From NCBI GenBank assembly GCA_964035775.1, contig OZ038318.1, positions 7,182,617 to 7,246,616 of the forward strand: a stretch of 64,000 nt of DNA, read 5' to 3'. Shown here piece after piece: positions 17,869 through 32,000 of the stretch. A model generated the notes under the pieces. That model was not told the origin of the DNA and did not search any database. It saw only the letters and a list, made by a program, of their open reading frames with translations. The stretch comes from Osedax frankpressi. Its lineage: Eukaryota > Annelida > Polychaeta > Sabellida > Siboglinidae. A program made the translations under genes and the position numbers. How positions within the stretch are numbered: the first letter of the stretch is position 1; every line of letters begins with the position of its first letter.

Positions 17869-18091
17869 GTTTAGCTGTACTATTTATTAATTAAATATTA
17901 TTTATATTCCGTAATCTTTAATAAAATCAAATATAGAAAATAATTCACTCGTCAAATAATAAAGCAATAAAGCAAATAATTGAATATCTATGTTTACAAT
18001 TTAAATTTCAAACCTTTGGATAGGCATTGGCTAATTAGAATAAAAATCGTATATATGACTTTACTCGTCTCAAATTCTTCCATATTCGCAG

Positions 18092-18130
18092 GAACCGCAA
18101 GGTTGGTCAACTGGGATTATTCTGGGAAAG
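18092..18130 (+). CDS. Possible isolated 13-codon exon
   Basis: Pyrimidine-rich acceptor TTCTTCCATATTCGCAG, then 13 codons EPQGWSTGIILGK, then GTGTCA. No partner exon was found. The minus strand offers a competing exon here (acceptor CCTTTCCCAG, IIPVDQPC) that could be an upstream SUEL-lectin exon. Low confidence either way. Confidence 0.25.
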
Positions 18131-19207
18131 GTGTCACACGTCAGTTATTACTAATAAATACGTGTACATCATAGTTGACATGTGAATTGAATTTCTTTTA
18201 AATACATGCAAATTATAGAAGCAAAATTTAGAGTTTAGAACTTTGGCCTACTGTATTATAAATTTACTTTGTTCCTATCAATAGGACTTATAGAAACAAT
18301 TAACCTTTAATAATAACAAAACCTCCTTTTTTACATAATATAGTAACCCTATAGGTTATGTTAGATCCATTGTTATTTTATCGATTGTGCAATATTTCGT
18401 TCAAGAATAAGAAAATAAATTGATCAATATCAATTATAGTTGAAAATGGAAGAATCCAAGAGATAATTAGTAATTATCTCTTAATTAGTAATTCATAATT
18501 TATATTAATATCAGATTCTTCAAATTATTAATATAAATATTAAAATAGATTAGGTTCATGGTTATGTAATGATAGTAAATTATTTAAATACGATATAAGA
18601 TATATAATTTATTATATATAATAATTATTAATACAATTAACCCAATATATATCTCTCAAAATTCACTATTATAGAGTATTATGTAGTTTACTAAATGCGG
18701 TATTAATGGTGATAATAAAAACACAATACTATTTATCAATGAATGTATCATGAATTTAATTTATGTAATTTATTATTATGTCTCCTGATATAATACAGTT
18801 ATTGTTCAGTAAATGAATGATGTATTGTAAATAAATATTATATTATAAAATATACACTACAAATATATTATTATATAATAATATATAATATTTAGTAGTA
18901 TATATAATATAGTTATTTATTATTAATTGAATATTATATAGATATAAATTGCAAATATATTATAATATAATATTTTATTATTCAAGATTACTTGGCAATC
19001 TTGGGTATTATATATAACATAATATAGTAAAATACAAAATAAGATACTATAATGAATGTAATTATCTTACCTTAGAGAAATATACGCATTATCAGTGGCG
19101 TTATGTCTGTTTTGGTATAGTCTGCATCTCCTTTAAGCTTTAACTGACCTCAACTAGAACATGACGAGAAAGAGTTCGGTATATTTAACTCAGCAAAATG
19201 TTAAATC
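18131..19207. other. AT-rich unique DNA up to the assembly gap
   Basis: No exon, repeat array or RNA gene seen. Confidence 0.6.
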
Positions 19208-19407
19208 NNNNNNNNNNNNNNNNNNNNNNNNNNNNNNNNNNNNNNNNNNNNNNNNNNNNNNNNNNNNNNNNNNNNNNNNNNNNNNNNNNNNNNNNNNNNN
19301 NNNNNNNNNNNNNNNNNNNNNNNNNNNNNNNNNNNNNNNNNNNNNNNNNNNNNNNNNNNNNNNNNNNNNNNNNNNNNNNNNNNNNNNNNNNNNNNNNNNN
19401 NNNNNNN
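19208..19407. other. 200-N assembly gap
   Basis: Exactly 200 N, a length some Hi-C scaffolders insert by default. It separates the plus-strand DOP1 C-terminus from the minus-strand DOP1 N-terminus. Confidence 0.99.
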
Positions 19408-20058
19408 AGTCTAAATTATTATTAAATATACAAATATATAGTTAGTAGGTATATTACAATAGAATATACAACAAGTGATTAATATGAATATATAGCAAAA
19501 CATTTCTATATCTATATAGCATTTAATAATAAAGCAAATTTCAAACTTATTAAAAATTGAATTGCAGAAATTTTAATAAAAATTTAAATTTTGTGGAAAA
19601 TAATCAACAAAAATTTGATGATATTAAATTCTAATATAATTTTAAATGAAACAGATTAAGCATTAAATATTAAAGTTGTTAAGCGTTATGAAATAAGCAT
19701 TTTGAAGTTAATAAGACAATAACACTATAGTAGCAGATAGTAGATACTACTATAGTAGCAGCTGCAATTTTTAATAATTTAAAATAAAAAAAAAAACTTT
19801 TATTAATTTTAGTTATGGAGTTATTTATTTAGTTATTAATTTTATTGTGGAAACACAATTTTTTTTTTTTTAAATTATTTGTAATATTAATATTAATAAA
19901 GATAAATTAACTCCTTTTGTGTAATTAAGAATTAAGAATTATATTTTCTAACTTGAAAAAACAAGATTCTCAAATCTAAATAAATATTTAAATGCAATCG
20001 GCACAAACAAAGAAATAAATACAAACATAAATTTCTGAAAATTCATCGGATTGCTTAC
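19408..20058. other. AT-rich DNA between the gap and DOP1 exon N25
   Basis: By gene direction this should be DOP1 intron after N25, but no next exon is visible before the gap. Confidence 0.6.
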
Positions 20059-20087
20059 GATTCGTTCTCTTGAATTCCATTGAAATC
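20059..20087 (-). CDS. DOP1: DOP1 exon N25 (29-nt microexon)
   Basis: Acceptor [18 protein letters not shown] in frame after the shared Arg, donor GTAAGC. Matches human DOP1 RVSVQRVQ just after LLHPKTQ. It is only 29 nt, but phase (2 in, 1 out) and homology agree. Confidence 0.8.
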
Positions 20088-23000
20088 CTGGAACAGGAAT
20101 ATCACAAGATTACACTGAGATTACGCTGAGATTACGCTGAGATTACGCTGAGATTACGCTGAGATTACACTGAGATTACGCTGAGATTACGCTGAGATTA
20201 CGCTGAGATTACGCTGAGATTACGCTGAGATTACGCTGAGATTACACTGAGATTATACTGAGATTACACTGAGATTACACTGAGATTACACTGAGATTAC
20301 ACTGAGAATATAATAAGATTACGCCGAGATTACACTGAGATTATACTGAGATTACACCGAGATTACACCGAGATTACACCGAGATTACACTGAGATTACA
20401 CTAATATTACACTAAGATTACATTGAGATTACAAGATTACAAAATAGGTTAAGTTTATAAATGTTTTTAAACATATTAATCAACCTAAAGATAACACTAT
20501 ATTCAATAAATGATCATAAAGGAAAGAGATAATTTAATATATAAATGATAAAAAATAGATTTGAAAAATTTAGAAATAAATATAATAAGAAATTATTTGC
20601 CATTTTTACAATTTTACAAATTTATGAAGAGATATAAAGAGGAGCATAGAAAATCTAACCTAGCAGTGTCTGCATTGAGAAGAATTAGCATTACAGGGGA
20701 AATTAAACGTGTTAAATCAGCAGATGCATAGCATTTGTTGAGCCAGCATTCAGTCAAGTGAAAACAGCAATCATTTCTCTTTAGACTCGCCAGGACAGTT
20801 AATAATGACCTAGGGAGAGGGAGAGGGAGATGTTTAGGGAGAGTGAGAGGGAGAGGGATAGGGTGAGAGATAGGGTGAGAGATAGGGTGATGGAGAGGGA
20901 GAGGGAGAGAGAGGGAGATGGAGAGGGATAGAGAGAGGGTGAGGGTGAGGGTGAGGGAGAGGGAGAGGGAGAGGGAGAGGGAGAGGGAGAGGGAGAGGGA
21001 GAGGGAGAGGGAGAGGAGAGGAGAGGGGAGGAAGAGGGTGAGGGAGAGGAGAGGAGAGGGAGAGGGAGAGGGAGAGGGAGAGGGAGAGGGAGAGGGAGAG
21101 GGAGAGGGAGAGGGAGAGGGAGAGGGAGAGGGAGAGGGAGAGGGAGAGGGAGAGAGAGATGGAGAGGGAGAGGGAGAGAGAGAGGGAGAGGGAGAGGGAG
21201 AGGGAGAGGGAGAGGGAGAGGGAGAGGGAGAGGGAGAGGGAGAGGGAGAGGGAGAGGGAGAGGGAGAGGGAGAGGGAGAGGGAGAGGGAGAGGGATAGGG
21301 AGAGGGAGAGGGAGAGGGAGAGGGAGAGGGAGAGGGAGAGGGAGAGGGAGAGGGAGAGGGCGAGGGAGAGCGAGAGCGAGAGGGCGAGGGAGAGGATGAA
21401 GAGAGGGAAAGGGAGAGAGATGGTGGGAGAGCGAGAGGGAGAGTGAAAAGGAGAGGGAGAGCAAGAGGGAGATGGAGATATCCTAATTATTTGTGTAAAA
21501 TAACTAAACATTCATTTCTTACTACATTTGTACATAATGTCACTGGCCAAGTCATAACCTATCGAATATGTGAGAATGTTCCTCTGGATAGTCTTTCAGA
21601 TGATCCCAAATTAATGCAAACTTGCGATGCGCATGTAAACATTCTTCCTATGTGATTTTGAGAAAGTTATCGAGAAATTATAAGAAATAAGACAAGATAA
21701 CTATTTATTATTTTAAACAATTAAATAAACACAAACAATAATGATACGAATTAGAAAAGATTCAATATTGTTAAGAAAAGTAGAAATAGAAATATTGTAC
21801 AAACCGTATTTTGAGATAGCAAACTTTGACCAACAATATCTTCGCAGCAATTTCCAGTATTTTCAGATATTCGGTGAAGGTCATAAAACAGAGATACGCA
21901 CCTTTCATCTTCCAAGTGGAGCCATAACAATTCACCAATTTGCTGGAATGAAGATAAAGCAACATTATTTACTAGTATCAGAAATGTTTATTATAAGATA
22001 TAAGTTTACTTATCTCTTTACTGATGAACAAAGTTCAACATTAATTATAACTACAATTTAATATATATGGAATATTACTAAATTGTTACTATGTAAGATA
22101 ATATATTTGTCACGCATATTTATTATTATATTAATGGTAAAAAAAGATTAGAAATAAAGAAAATTAACCGTCAATATAAATAATTATTATTGAATTGAGT
22201 TTTAAGAAAGAAATAAATATTGAATGAACGTTATAGGTATAAAGAAGGATAGCCTGAAATCGCATGTATATGCTATATAGTATAAGGTATACGTCGGTGT
22301 ATATGTTGGTGCGAATGCCGAAATAAATGCTGCCGAAAAGCAATAAAATGCTGATGAAAAGACTTACGAAAAGCCTCACAAAAAAGACCTTAAAGAAGTG
22401 GGTATGATGACAGAGTCGAGTAAACTGAGACCTAGACAACGTGTTACCGCCGATCACAACGTTTACGGTTTCTGGAGGGGTCGATTGAAGGTCGTGTCGT
22501 GAAGGAGTCGCGCCACTCGATCCGCCGAGTTCTAGTAAAGAGAGGTCACGGGTCAAAATGCCTGGATTTCTAGTATCCCAATGTTTTAGGATTTGTTATC
22601 AATTTGCGGGTTTACATAAAATTAAGATATCCTACCTTAGACTAATCATTGGTGTAAATATTGAGACAATATTGATACAGTTAATTATATATGGAATAAG
22701 ATAGATAGAAAATAACCTGTAATTATCTCAAATATCATAAATATGTTGGATGAAATAATGTAAAGTAAACTAAAGAAAATTACGTTTATCAAATATCGAA
22801 TGTTTCGAAAGAGACAGAAAAGAAAATTTATTTTCGTATTAATCAATAGAAAAATTGTATTTTCAGTCAAAAAAACTGAAATAAAGTTTAAATAAATATA
22901 ATATACTAACTAATTAACTCCAGGATTGTCATTATGGCAACGGATTGTATCGATATGTCGTGTCCATGACAACAACTAATCACCAAGGAAATCAGCCAAT

Positions 23001-26000
23001 TGTTGACGGACTCTAAGATTACGGGACGGGTTAATCAAAGATTTGCGGGTGTAAGTTGTAAATCAATCAAGAAAAGTGAAAATAAGTAGTGATTTATAAA
23101 AATGTAATTTCAGAAATAAATAAACAAATACTACTCTTTTTAAATCTTCTGCCAATAGTTTTTATGTTGTCTAGAAATTATTAATAATAATTAAATATTA
23201 TGGTATAATTTTATGGTTCGAAGAACATTAAAATTAAATTAATTGTTTAGAAATTGAAGCTATTGACTTATGGACGTTTATTTAAAATGTGAAAAGTATT
23301 ATTTCAATATTTATTATTTCAATTATTATTATTTCAATTATTATAATAAGTATATAGTTAGAACTTTATGTTCAGCGTGGTTGCTAATAAGTATTGACTA
23401 ATGATACTTGTACTGTCTCTACAAATACCACTACCGTTACCACTACAATCATCACCATTATGGAACTAAATATCAAAATAAGAAAATCATCAACGTTAAT
23501 AATGTTATTGTAAGTGCTCCTCCAATTTTCATAATTTGCTCCTCCAATTTTTACCAATCCTCATAATTTTCCTAATAGACTTCTTTCCAACGGTAACTCC
23601 ATTTTCTCTCATCTACAGTCCTCCAACTCAAAATGATACACTCTTATTAAAGCCCATTATTAAACTATTTACTGCGGATCCGTTACAATACACATGAGCT
23701 AAAGAGTTTTTTATTGTTATAAAAAGATCAAATATTGATTAATATAATTACCATTATGTCCTATATCCATCTTATTTACAATAGTGATAATTTTTCATGC
23801 CATTTCATGGTTTTATATTATTTTGGTATCCAAATTAACATAAGTTTGATATATTGAAAACATTTCGAAACATTTAAACGAAATGAAAATAAAGAAATAA
23901 ATGAAATAAAAAGAATTGAAATGAAGAAGCTGATTTAGCCGAAGAAAACTTATTATTATCATCGTAAAGGTGTCCGAGATATGCGTTTATCGTGAATGAA
24001 AATATGCGTAGATAAATGCTTACGCGTCTAGTTTTACTAGATACCAACTATCATCTGTGAGCAAGTGGACGCCGCATTTGTAAACCGGAAAAGACGCAAA
24101 CTCCGTCATCAGATTACAAATGACCTTGAAAGCGGCCGCGATATCGGCGGTGCAACGGAACGCCGAGAAATCGCCCGACAACGCCTCGTCCAATGAGATT
24201 GCAGTATCCGCGCGCTGTACGAATGAAAAACTGGCGTAAAAGCTCAGTTATGTGATTCCTCAATTGTTATCCATTATATCACATCCCTTAAGTAAGTATC
24301 CTTTAAGTAAGCTACATGTTTCTCCAGGCTCACAATTATCCATACACTCTATGACTTGCGTGATGTACTCCTTCTCGCACGAGTTAACCTAGCCTACACT
24401 AATGAACCAACAACTAAAGCTTTGTATTACTTCCTTCACGTCACCTAGCCTCACGTCACCTAGCCTCACGTCACCTAGCCTCACGTCACCTCACCTCACC
24501 TCACCTCACCTCACCTCACCTAGCCTCACGTCACCTCACCTCACCTCACCTCACCTCACCTCACCTCACCTCACCTCACCTCACCTCACCTCACCTCACT
24601 TTACCTCACCTCACCTCACCTCACCTCACCTCACCTCACCTCACCTCACCTCACCTCACCTCACCTCACCTCACCTCACCTCACCTCACCTCACCTCACC
24701 TCACCTCACTTTACCTCACCTCACCTCACCTCACCTCACCTCACCTCACCTCACCTCACCTCACCTCACCTCACCTCACCTCACCTCACCTCACCTCACC
24801 TCACCTCACCTCACCTCACCTCACCTCACCTCTCCTCACGTCACCTCACCTCACCTCACCTCACCTCACCTCACCTCACCTCACCTCACCTCACCTCACC
24901 TCACGTCACGTCACCTCACCTCACCTCACCTCACCTCACCTCTCCTCACGTCACCTCACCTCACCTCACCTCACCTCACCTCACCTCACCTCACCTCACC
25001 TCACCTCACCTCACGTCACGTCACCTCACCTCACCTCACCTCACCTTACCTCACCTCACCTCACCTCACCTCACCTCACTTTACCTCACCTCACCTCACC
25101 TCACCTCACCTCACCTCACGTCACCTCACCTCTACCTTCGCTTCCACCGCTGCACCCAAATCTACTCTACCCCCACCCCCACCCCCACCCCCGCACCCAC
25201 CCCACCATCTCCGTATCCACATTATTCGCAAACCTTGATGATGCGAAAACGAGTGAAGCAGTCGAAAAGTCTCTGAAACGCCGCGATACACTCCTCCATG
25301 AAAGTGAACGTTTCGCTTCGACAATGGAGCGGCTTCGAGCCATCCTCGCCGCGATTACGAGTGTCGGCGTCGTCGTCGTCGTCGCTACCCGACGAGGGCG
25401 ATCCAACTGCGTACGAGTAATCGACTTCGGGCGTACTGTCTCGCGAATCCGACGACGTCGAAGCCGACGTCGACGCCGACTTGGCTCTGTGCGGAGCGGC
25501 GCCCGACATTTCGGTGTTCTTAAAGGTCGGCGGCGTTGCGGAGTCGGATTCGACGCGGTGACGTCGAACGCCCGACGCCGGATTATCGACGAAACCGTCG
25601 GCGAAGCAGTCTTGGCCGACTTTGGTTTTGGACGCCTGCTTTGGGACGGGGTTTTTGACGAGTGGAGTGGAGTTTGGCGGCGACGTTGGACCACAATGGT
25701 GTGCTGAGAGTGGAACACCTCATCTTTACTCGCATGTAGTGAGTGGTTTGGTAAAAACGGACGGTTCGGAAAGGAACACGATGGTATAGGGTAGTGGAAC
25801 AAAGGAAACTAGGAATTGAAATTCTAGTGCACATAAAGTTGAATGAGGAAGCGATGACAGCGATACGAAGTGAAATATTCAACTTAAGAGTGAAGTGAAA
25901 GAGGTAAGGCAAGGTTAAAGAAGAGAAAAAGAGTGATGAGTAATAAGGAGAGAGTTTAAAATGGGGACGAGAAATCTAGTAAGGTATAAGATGAAAGTGC

Positions 26001-29000
26001 GAATGTAAACGTAACAATGAGATGGGTGGAGAAGAGAGAGAGAATAAAATGAGGAGAGAGAATTAGAAGATGGGAACGAGAAGAGTAAAAGGTCGACGAA
26101 TAAAGTGAAAAAGAGAAAGAGAGAGATTTGTAATAGAGTACGTGAAAGAGAAGAGAAAGAGGAAGAGAAAGAAGAGGAAGAGAAAGAAGAGGAAGAGAAA
26201 GAAGAGGAAGAGAAAGAAGAGAAAGAAGAGAAAGAAAAAGAAGAGGGAGAAGAAGTAGAAGAAGGAGAAGTAGGAGACCCAGGTCTCAGAAAACAGAGTC
26301 CTCCCCACTTACCCCGGCGGTGCTGGGTTGAACGCAACGCAGCAGTTTCTCAATAAGTCGGAAGGACGCGAGCACGTTGCTATCGTAGAGGTCGTGAACT
26401 CGTGAGGTCAAAGCGCGCACAAACGACGTCAATAGCTTGGGCAGGTACTCGGTACAAGTCTCGGCGTAAATTTCCTACGAAACGCGCGCAATTTTTGAAT
26501 TTAATATAACGAAGCTGTAGCGAAGATAATAATACACTAATAATAACAATATCTCCGTAACAATAGATCGACGTAAATTAAGGTGATTACGGATGCGTAC
26601 GGGCTAGAATTAATTAGGCCGAAATTCAGCCTCGTCAAATTGCCAACCAATGGAAATTTATCGAGTAAAAAGTCCACGATCGTAATCATCTCGCAAAGCT
26701 CGTCGTTTCCATGGCGATCTGAAATGCGACGAGTTAATTCAATATCGAGTGGTGGACGAGGACTCAGGTTAAGATGAGTTCGGAGAAGAAAGTACACGGA
26801 TAATAGCCAACGACACGAGTTCGCGTTACAGAAAGTGTACAATAGATGACCTCTCCTGGCAGAGAGGCAATCGAACATCTATTTGGAAGTAGTATTCGAG
26901 TATTTCGAGTAGAGGAATGTACAAATATTCAAAAACCGAGAATTCGAGTGCATGGATTTAGAGTCTATAAGAATGAAATGTATTCTTAATGTATTCATGA
27001 TAGGTATATTAAGATCTAGATCGTATAGTTATAATTATATACGATTATATGTCATTATTATATTGTAAAAATAAAATTACATACGATTATATATCATTAT
27101 TAAATAATATAACTAAAATAGTCTGAAAATAGCCTTTTGATATATATATAACACATATCACAATGTATATTTAGTATTGGCATGGATTATATAAAGTTAT
27201 AGGAGCCAATTGTTGAGATAATGATGAAATGAATCTTAGGCAATTATTAAATATTATTAATATATTAATATACTAATACATTTAATACTAATAATGTTAA
27301 TAATATGCATGTCGAATGTATGATTAGGTTATACCATACATATAGTGATTACATACATATAAGTTAATACGTTTACATATGCAGTGAAAGGAAGTGTTGT
27401 TTTATGTTAAAACACAAACAATCCAGATGGTAAATTTGTTTAATAATGTAACAATGCAATAATGTAGAATTTAGTTGTTTTAAACCTACCAGATGTATAT
27501 ATAGACATGGGACATGACTATGGACATGTCCATATATGTACTATATATGTACTATATATACTGACCGGCTAGAATCTGCTGGAATCTCTTCCCAATGAAT
27601 TCCCAAATGAATTCTGGATCTAAACAGTCAAACAGCAGATTGGCGGTTTTAATGACCTATGGGGTGTAGAGTGGGGTTTGGGATGGGGTGTAGAGTGGAG
27701 TTTAGAGTGGGGTGTTGAGTGGGGCTGTAGAGTGGGGTTTAGAGTAGGGTTTGGGATGGGATGTAGAGTGGGGTTTGGGATGGAATGTAGAGTGGGGTTT
27801 GGGATGGGATGTAGAGTGGGGTTTGGGATGGGGTGAGAATAGTGTATGGGATGGGGTGTAGAGTGGGATGTAGAGTGGGGTGGGGGAATGAATGAGGTAT
27901 TATGCAGTGCAGTGGGGACTGAGGGCATTAAGAGTAGAGTGGGGTGAAGAGTGGGGCCGGGGAATGGAATGAGGTTTATGCAGTGCAGTGGGGACTGATG
28001 GCATTAAGTGTGGAGTGGGGAAAAGGGTGGGGTTTGGGATGGGGTGTAAAGTGGGGTGTAGAGTGGGGTCGGGGAATAGAATGAGGTTTATGCAGTGCAG
28101 TGAGGACTGATGGCATTAAGTGTGGAGTGGGGAAAAGAGTGGGGTTTGGGATGGGGTGTAAAGTGGGGTGTAGAGTGGGGTCGGGGAATGGAATGGAGTA
28201 TTATGCAGTGAAGTGGGGTGTGAGGGTGTTAATTATAGAGTGGGGTCGGTGCACCTAACGTGATCTGGATAAGCCCTACCTCAGTTTGAGCAGCTTTCGG
28301 AGATGCTTTTTGATTAAACGCGGCTTGTAACAAGTCTTCAGATGTTTCTTTAGCCTAGCAATTACGGGGTTTGGGTTTGGTGTTAATGTTAGTGTAATGT
28401 TTGATAAAGGAGTAGTGGTGTAATGGCTGGTGTAATGGCTGGAGTAATGGCTGGTGTAATGGCTGGTGTAATGGCTGGTGTAATGGCTGGTGTAGAGGCT
28501 TGGCGTCAGAATACATATTCAATTAGATATTGTGGTTAATGTAGTTGTTGGTTAAAACGTGTATTAGCGTTGATCAGCGTAGTTATTGATATTTGTATTG
28601 CACTCCACAGAGTGCTCGATATAAACCTCGGTTAAGATATTAGGTCCATATTAGGTTCATATTAGGTAAGGTTGGATTAGCGTCGAAATAAAGTATGCGG
28701 TGGTGGTTAATTTCGTGGGGAGGTTAAAGGTTGGAGTGTACGGAAAACAAAAAATATGGCCTACGATCGGCTAATAGGTTTTTCGCAGGTGGAAGAGCTT
28801 ACCGGGGTAGGGCGGGGGGGGGGGGGGGGGCTGGGGGGGAGGGGGGGGTCAAATGTAGAAATGCGATATGATATGAAAGCAGCTCCGGGTGAACATTTAT
28901 TTTTTTACTAGGCGAACAAAGACATCAATACGCTGGAACGAAAACGAGCCGCGTCGAAAAGGGGCGGAGCTTAGCGTTGTGACATGCAATTCACGACATG

Positions 29001-32000
29001 AGCGTACATTGCGAATAAAGGTCGGCTTCGGGCAACGCAGACAATGAAATCGAGTGAAAAACTTATCATCGGCTGGCTCTATAACTCTGCGATTACGACT
29101 ACCAGCTGATAAGATAGATTGATAGCTGATAAGATAGATTTATAGGTAATAAGTTATATTGACAACTGATAAGATAATATACCAGATGATAAGATAGATT
29201 GATAAGTAATAAGTTAGATTGACAGCTAATAAGATAGATTAACAGCTGATAAGATAGACTACCAATTCTAAAGATAGAATAACAGCTGATAAATTAGATT
29301 GATAGCTGATAAGATAGATTAACAGCTGATAAGATAGACTAACGGCCAATAAGATAGATTGACAGCCGATAAGATAGACTAACTGCCAATAAGATATATT
29401 GACAGCTAATAAGATATATTGACAACTGATAAGATAGATTAGCAGCTGATAAGATAGATTAACTGACACTAAGATAGATTGACAGCTGATAAGATGTCAG
29501 GATGAAAACGCATGCAAAACAACTACGTTTGGTACAACACGATTAATGGAACTATTGAATGGCATCTCTAGTGTATAGATGCGTAGAATGTCTATTGGTG
29601 TTACAGTAGCTACTGGGGTCGGGATTACGTGCCAATGTAGGTACATATTAGTAATGTAGGTACATATTAGTAATGTAGGTACTTATTAGTAATGTAGGTA
29701 CATATTAGTAATGTAGGTACACATTAGTAATGTAGGTACACATTAGTAATGTAGGTACACATTAGTAATGTAGGTACACATTAGTAATGTAGGTACACAT
29801 TAGTAATGTAGGTACATATTAGTAATGTAGGTACATATTAGTAATGTAGGTACATATTAGTAATGTAGGTACATATTAGTAATGTAGGTACACATTAGTA
29901 ATGTAGGTACACATTAGTAATGTAGGTACATATTAGTAATGTAGGTACATATTAGTAATGTAGGTACACATTAGTAATGTAGGTACATATTAGTAATGTA
30001 GGTACATATTAGTAATGTAGGTACATATTAGTAATGTAGGTACACATTAGTAATGTAGGTACATATTAGTAATGTAGGTACATATTAGTAATGTAGGTAC
30101 ATATTAGTAATGTAGGTACACATTAGTAATGTAGGTACACATTAGTAATGTAGGTACACATTAGTAATGTAGGTACACATTAGTAATGTAGGTACATATT
30201 AGTAATGTAGGTACACATTAGTAATGTAGGTACACATTAGTAATGTAGGTACATATTAGTAATGTAGGTACACATTAGTAATGTAGGTACACATTAGTAA
30301 TGTAGGTACACATTAGTAATGTAGGTACATATTAGTAATGTAGGTACATATTAGTAATGTAGGTACACATTAGTAATGTAGGTACACATTAGTAATGTAG
30401 GTACATATTAGTAATGTAGGTACATATTAGTAATGTAGGTACACATTAGTAATGTAGGTACACATTAGTAATGTAGGTACATATTAGTAATGTAGGTACA
30501 TATTAGTAATGTAGGTACATATTAGTAATGTAGGTACATATTAGTAATGTAGGTACATATTAGTAATTGAAACCTGCGGCTGTATCGATTAGTCGAATAC
30601 AATCTACTAGACCTATTGGTATCAACTCGCGTCGAGTTCTGGCGAAAAGAAACTATCTAATGCATTGTTACGTAATGAAAACGTTTTTAAAAACGCTATG
30701 ATTTAAGTACGAATGATGTAATAGTCGTTAGAGTACAAACAAAACAAAACCGGGTGTATGACAACATAATCAATATTAATTAATATAATAATCCAACAAA
30801 AACTTACCTGTATATTTATAATTTCCTTGAAAAAAGTTGATATATTATTAATTATGAAAAACAAAAAGTAAGTTATTATAAATAATTATTAAATATGAAT
30901 ATCATTTGCATTTATTACAGTAGGCTTTATTTTATATAACTGTAAATAAACATACAGAATTTTAACATTTCAGCAATTCAATTATATAATTGAATTATTT
31001 AATTATAACATTTGTAATTATAAAGGAGGTGAATTACACTTATAACATAAATAACTTAATGTAAGTGTAAGTGTAGGTGTAAGTGTAAGTGTAGGTGTAG
31101 GTGTAGGTGTAGGTGTAATTGTAAGTTTAGGTGTAAGTGTAAGTGTAGGTGCAAGTGTAAGTTTAGGTGTAAGTTTAGGTGTAAGTGTAAGTGTAGGTAT
31201 AGGTGTAGGTTTAGGTGTAAGTGTAAATGTGAGTGTAAGTGTAGGTGTAAGTGTATGTTTAGGTATAGGTGTATGTATTAGTGTAGGTGTAAGTGTAATT
31301 GTAAGTTTAGGTGTAAGTGTGAGTGTAACTGTAGGTGTAGGTGTAAGTGTAAGTGTAACTGTAACTGTAAGTGTAAGTGTAAGTGTAAGGTAGAGTTTAA
31401 GGTTAAGGTGGCAGTTTAGAAGGTAGAATTTTCAAACCTTTCCGTCGTTACATTCTCTGTATGTGTACCTAAAGATGTCAATCAAAAGTGGTTCCAAGAT
31501 AGAAGCTCCTATTTCGGGTCTATCCAATAGGTTCATGAGTATCTAAATGTGTAAAGTAAGGGAGTGTGACTGCGTATGAAAAGACGCGTGGTTAGATGAG
31601 TACAATGGGTATTGTTGCCTGAATAATAGAGGGAGATGTATGGGCAAATAGACTTTATTAATACAATCGTTATACTATTCATATTAGTATTTAGTTATTG
31701 AAAGTAGCTATTGGATGTAGTTATTGGATGTAGTTATTGGAAGTAGCTATTGGATGTAGTTATTGGATGTAGTTATTGGATTTAGTTATTAGAAATAGCT
31801 ATTGGATGTAGTTATTAGATGTAGTTATTGGATGTAGTTATTGGAAGTAGCTATTGGATGTAGTTATTGGATGTAGTTATTTGATGTAGTTATTGGATGT
31901 AGTTATTGGATTGTATCTATAGCGTATCTACATGATATGATAAACAGACCTTATAAGGGCGTAGATTTGAGGCTTTCGCGTCCGAGCAATTTGATTGATC

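Noticed and set aside
20799-21511. Ser/Leu/Pro and Arg/Glu repeat open frames
   Set aside because: (GGGAGA)n satellite; the real exon here (20809-20660) is read in another frame.
25167-25802. Arg-rich 211-codon minus-strand frame
   Set aside because: Shadow of DOP1 exon N18; the DOP1 frame gives the acidic Ser-rich loop and conserved helix, with in-phase neighbours.
29632-30568. CRISPR-like regular array
   Set aside because: Direct 19-bp tandem units with no unique spacers, in a spliced eukaryotic gene.
31055-31392. Telomere-like repeat
   Set aside because: Units are GTGTAG/GTGTAA mixtures, not TTAGGG or a simple variant, and sit inside an intron.
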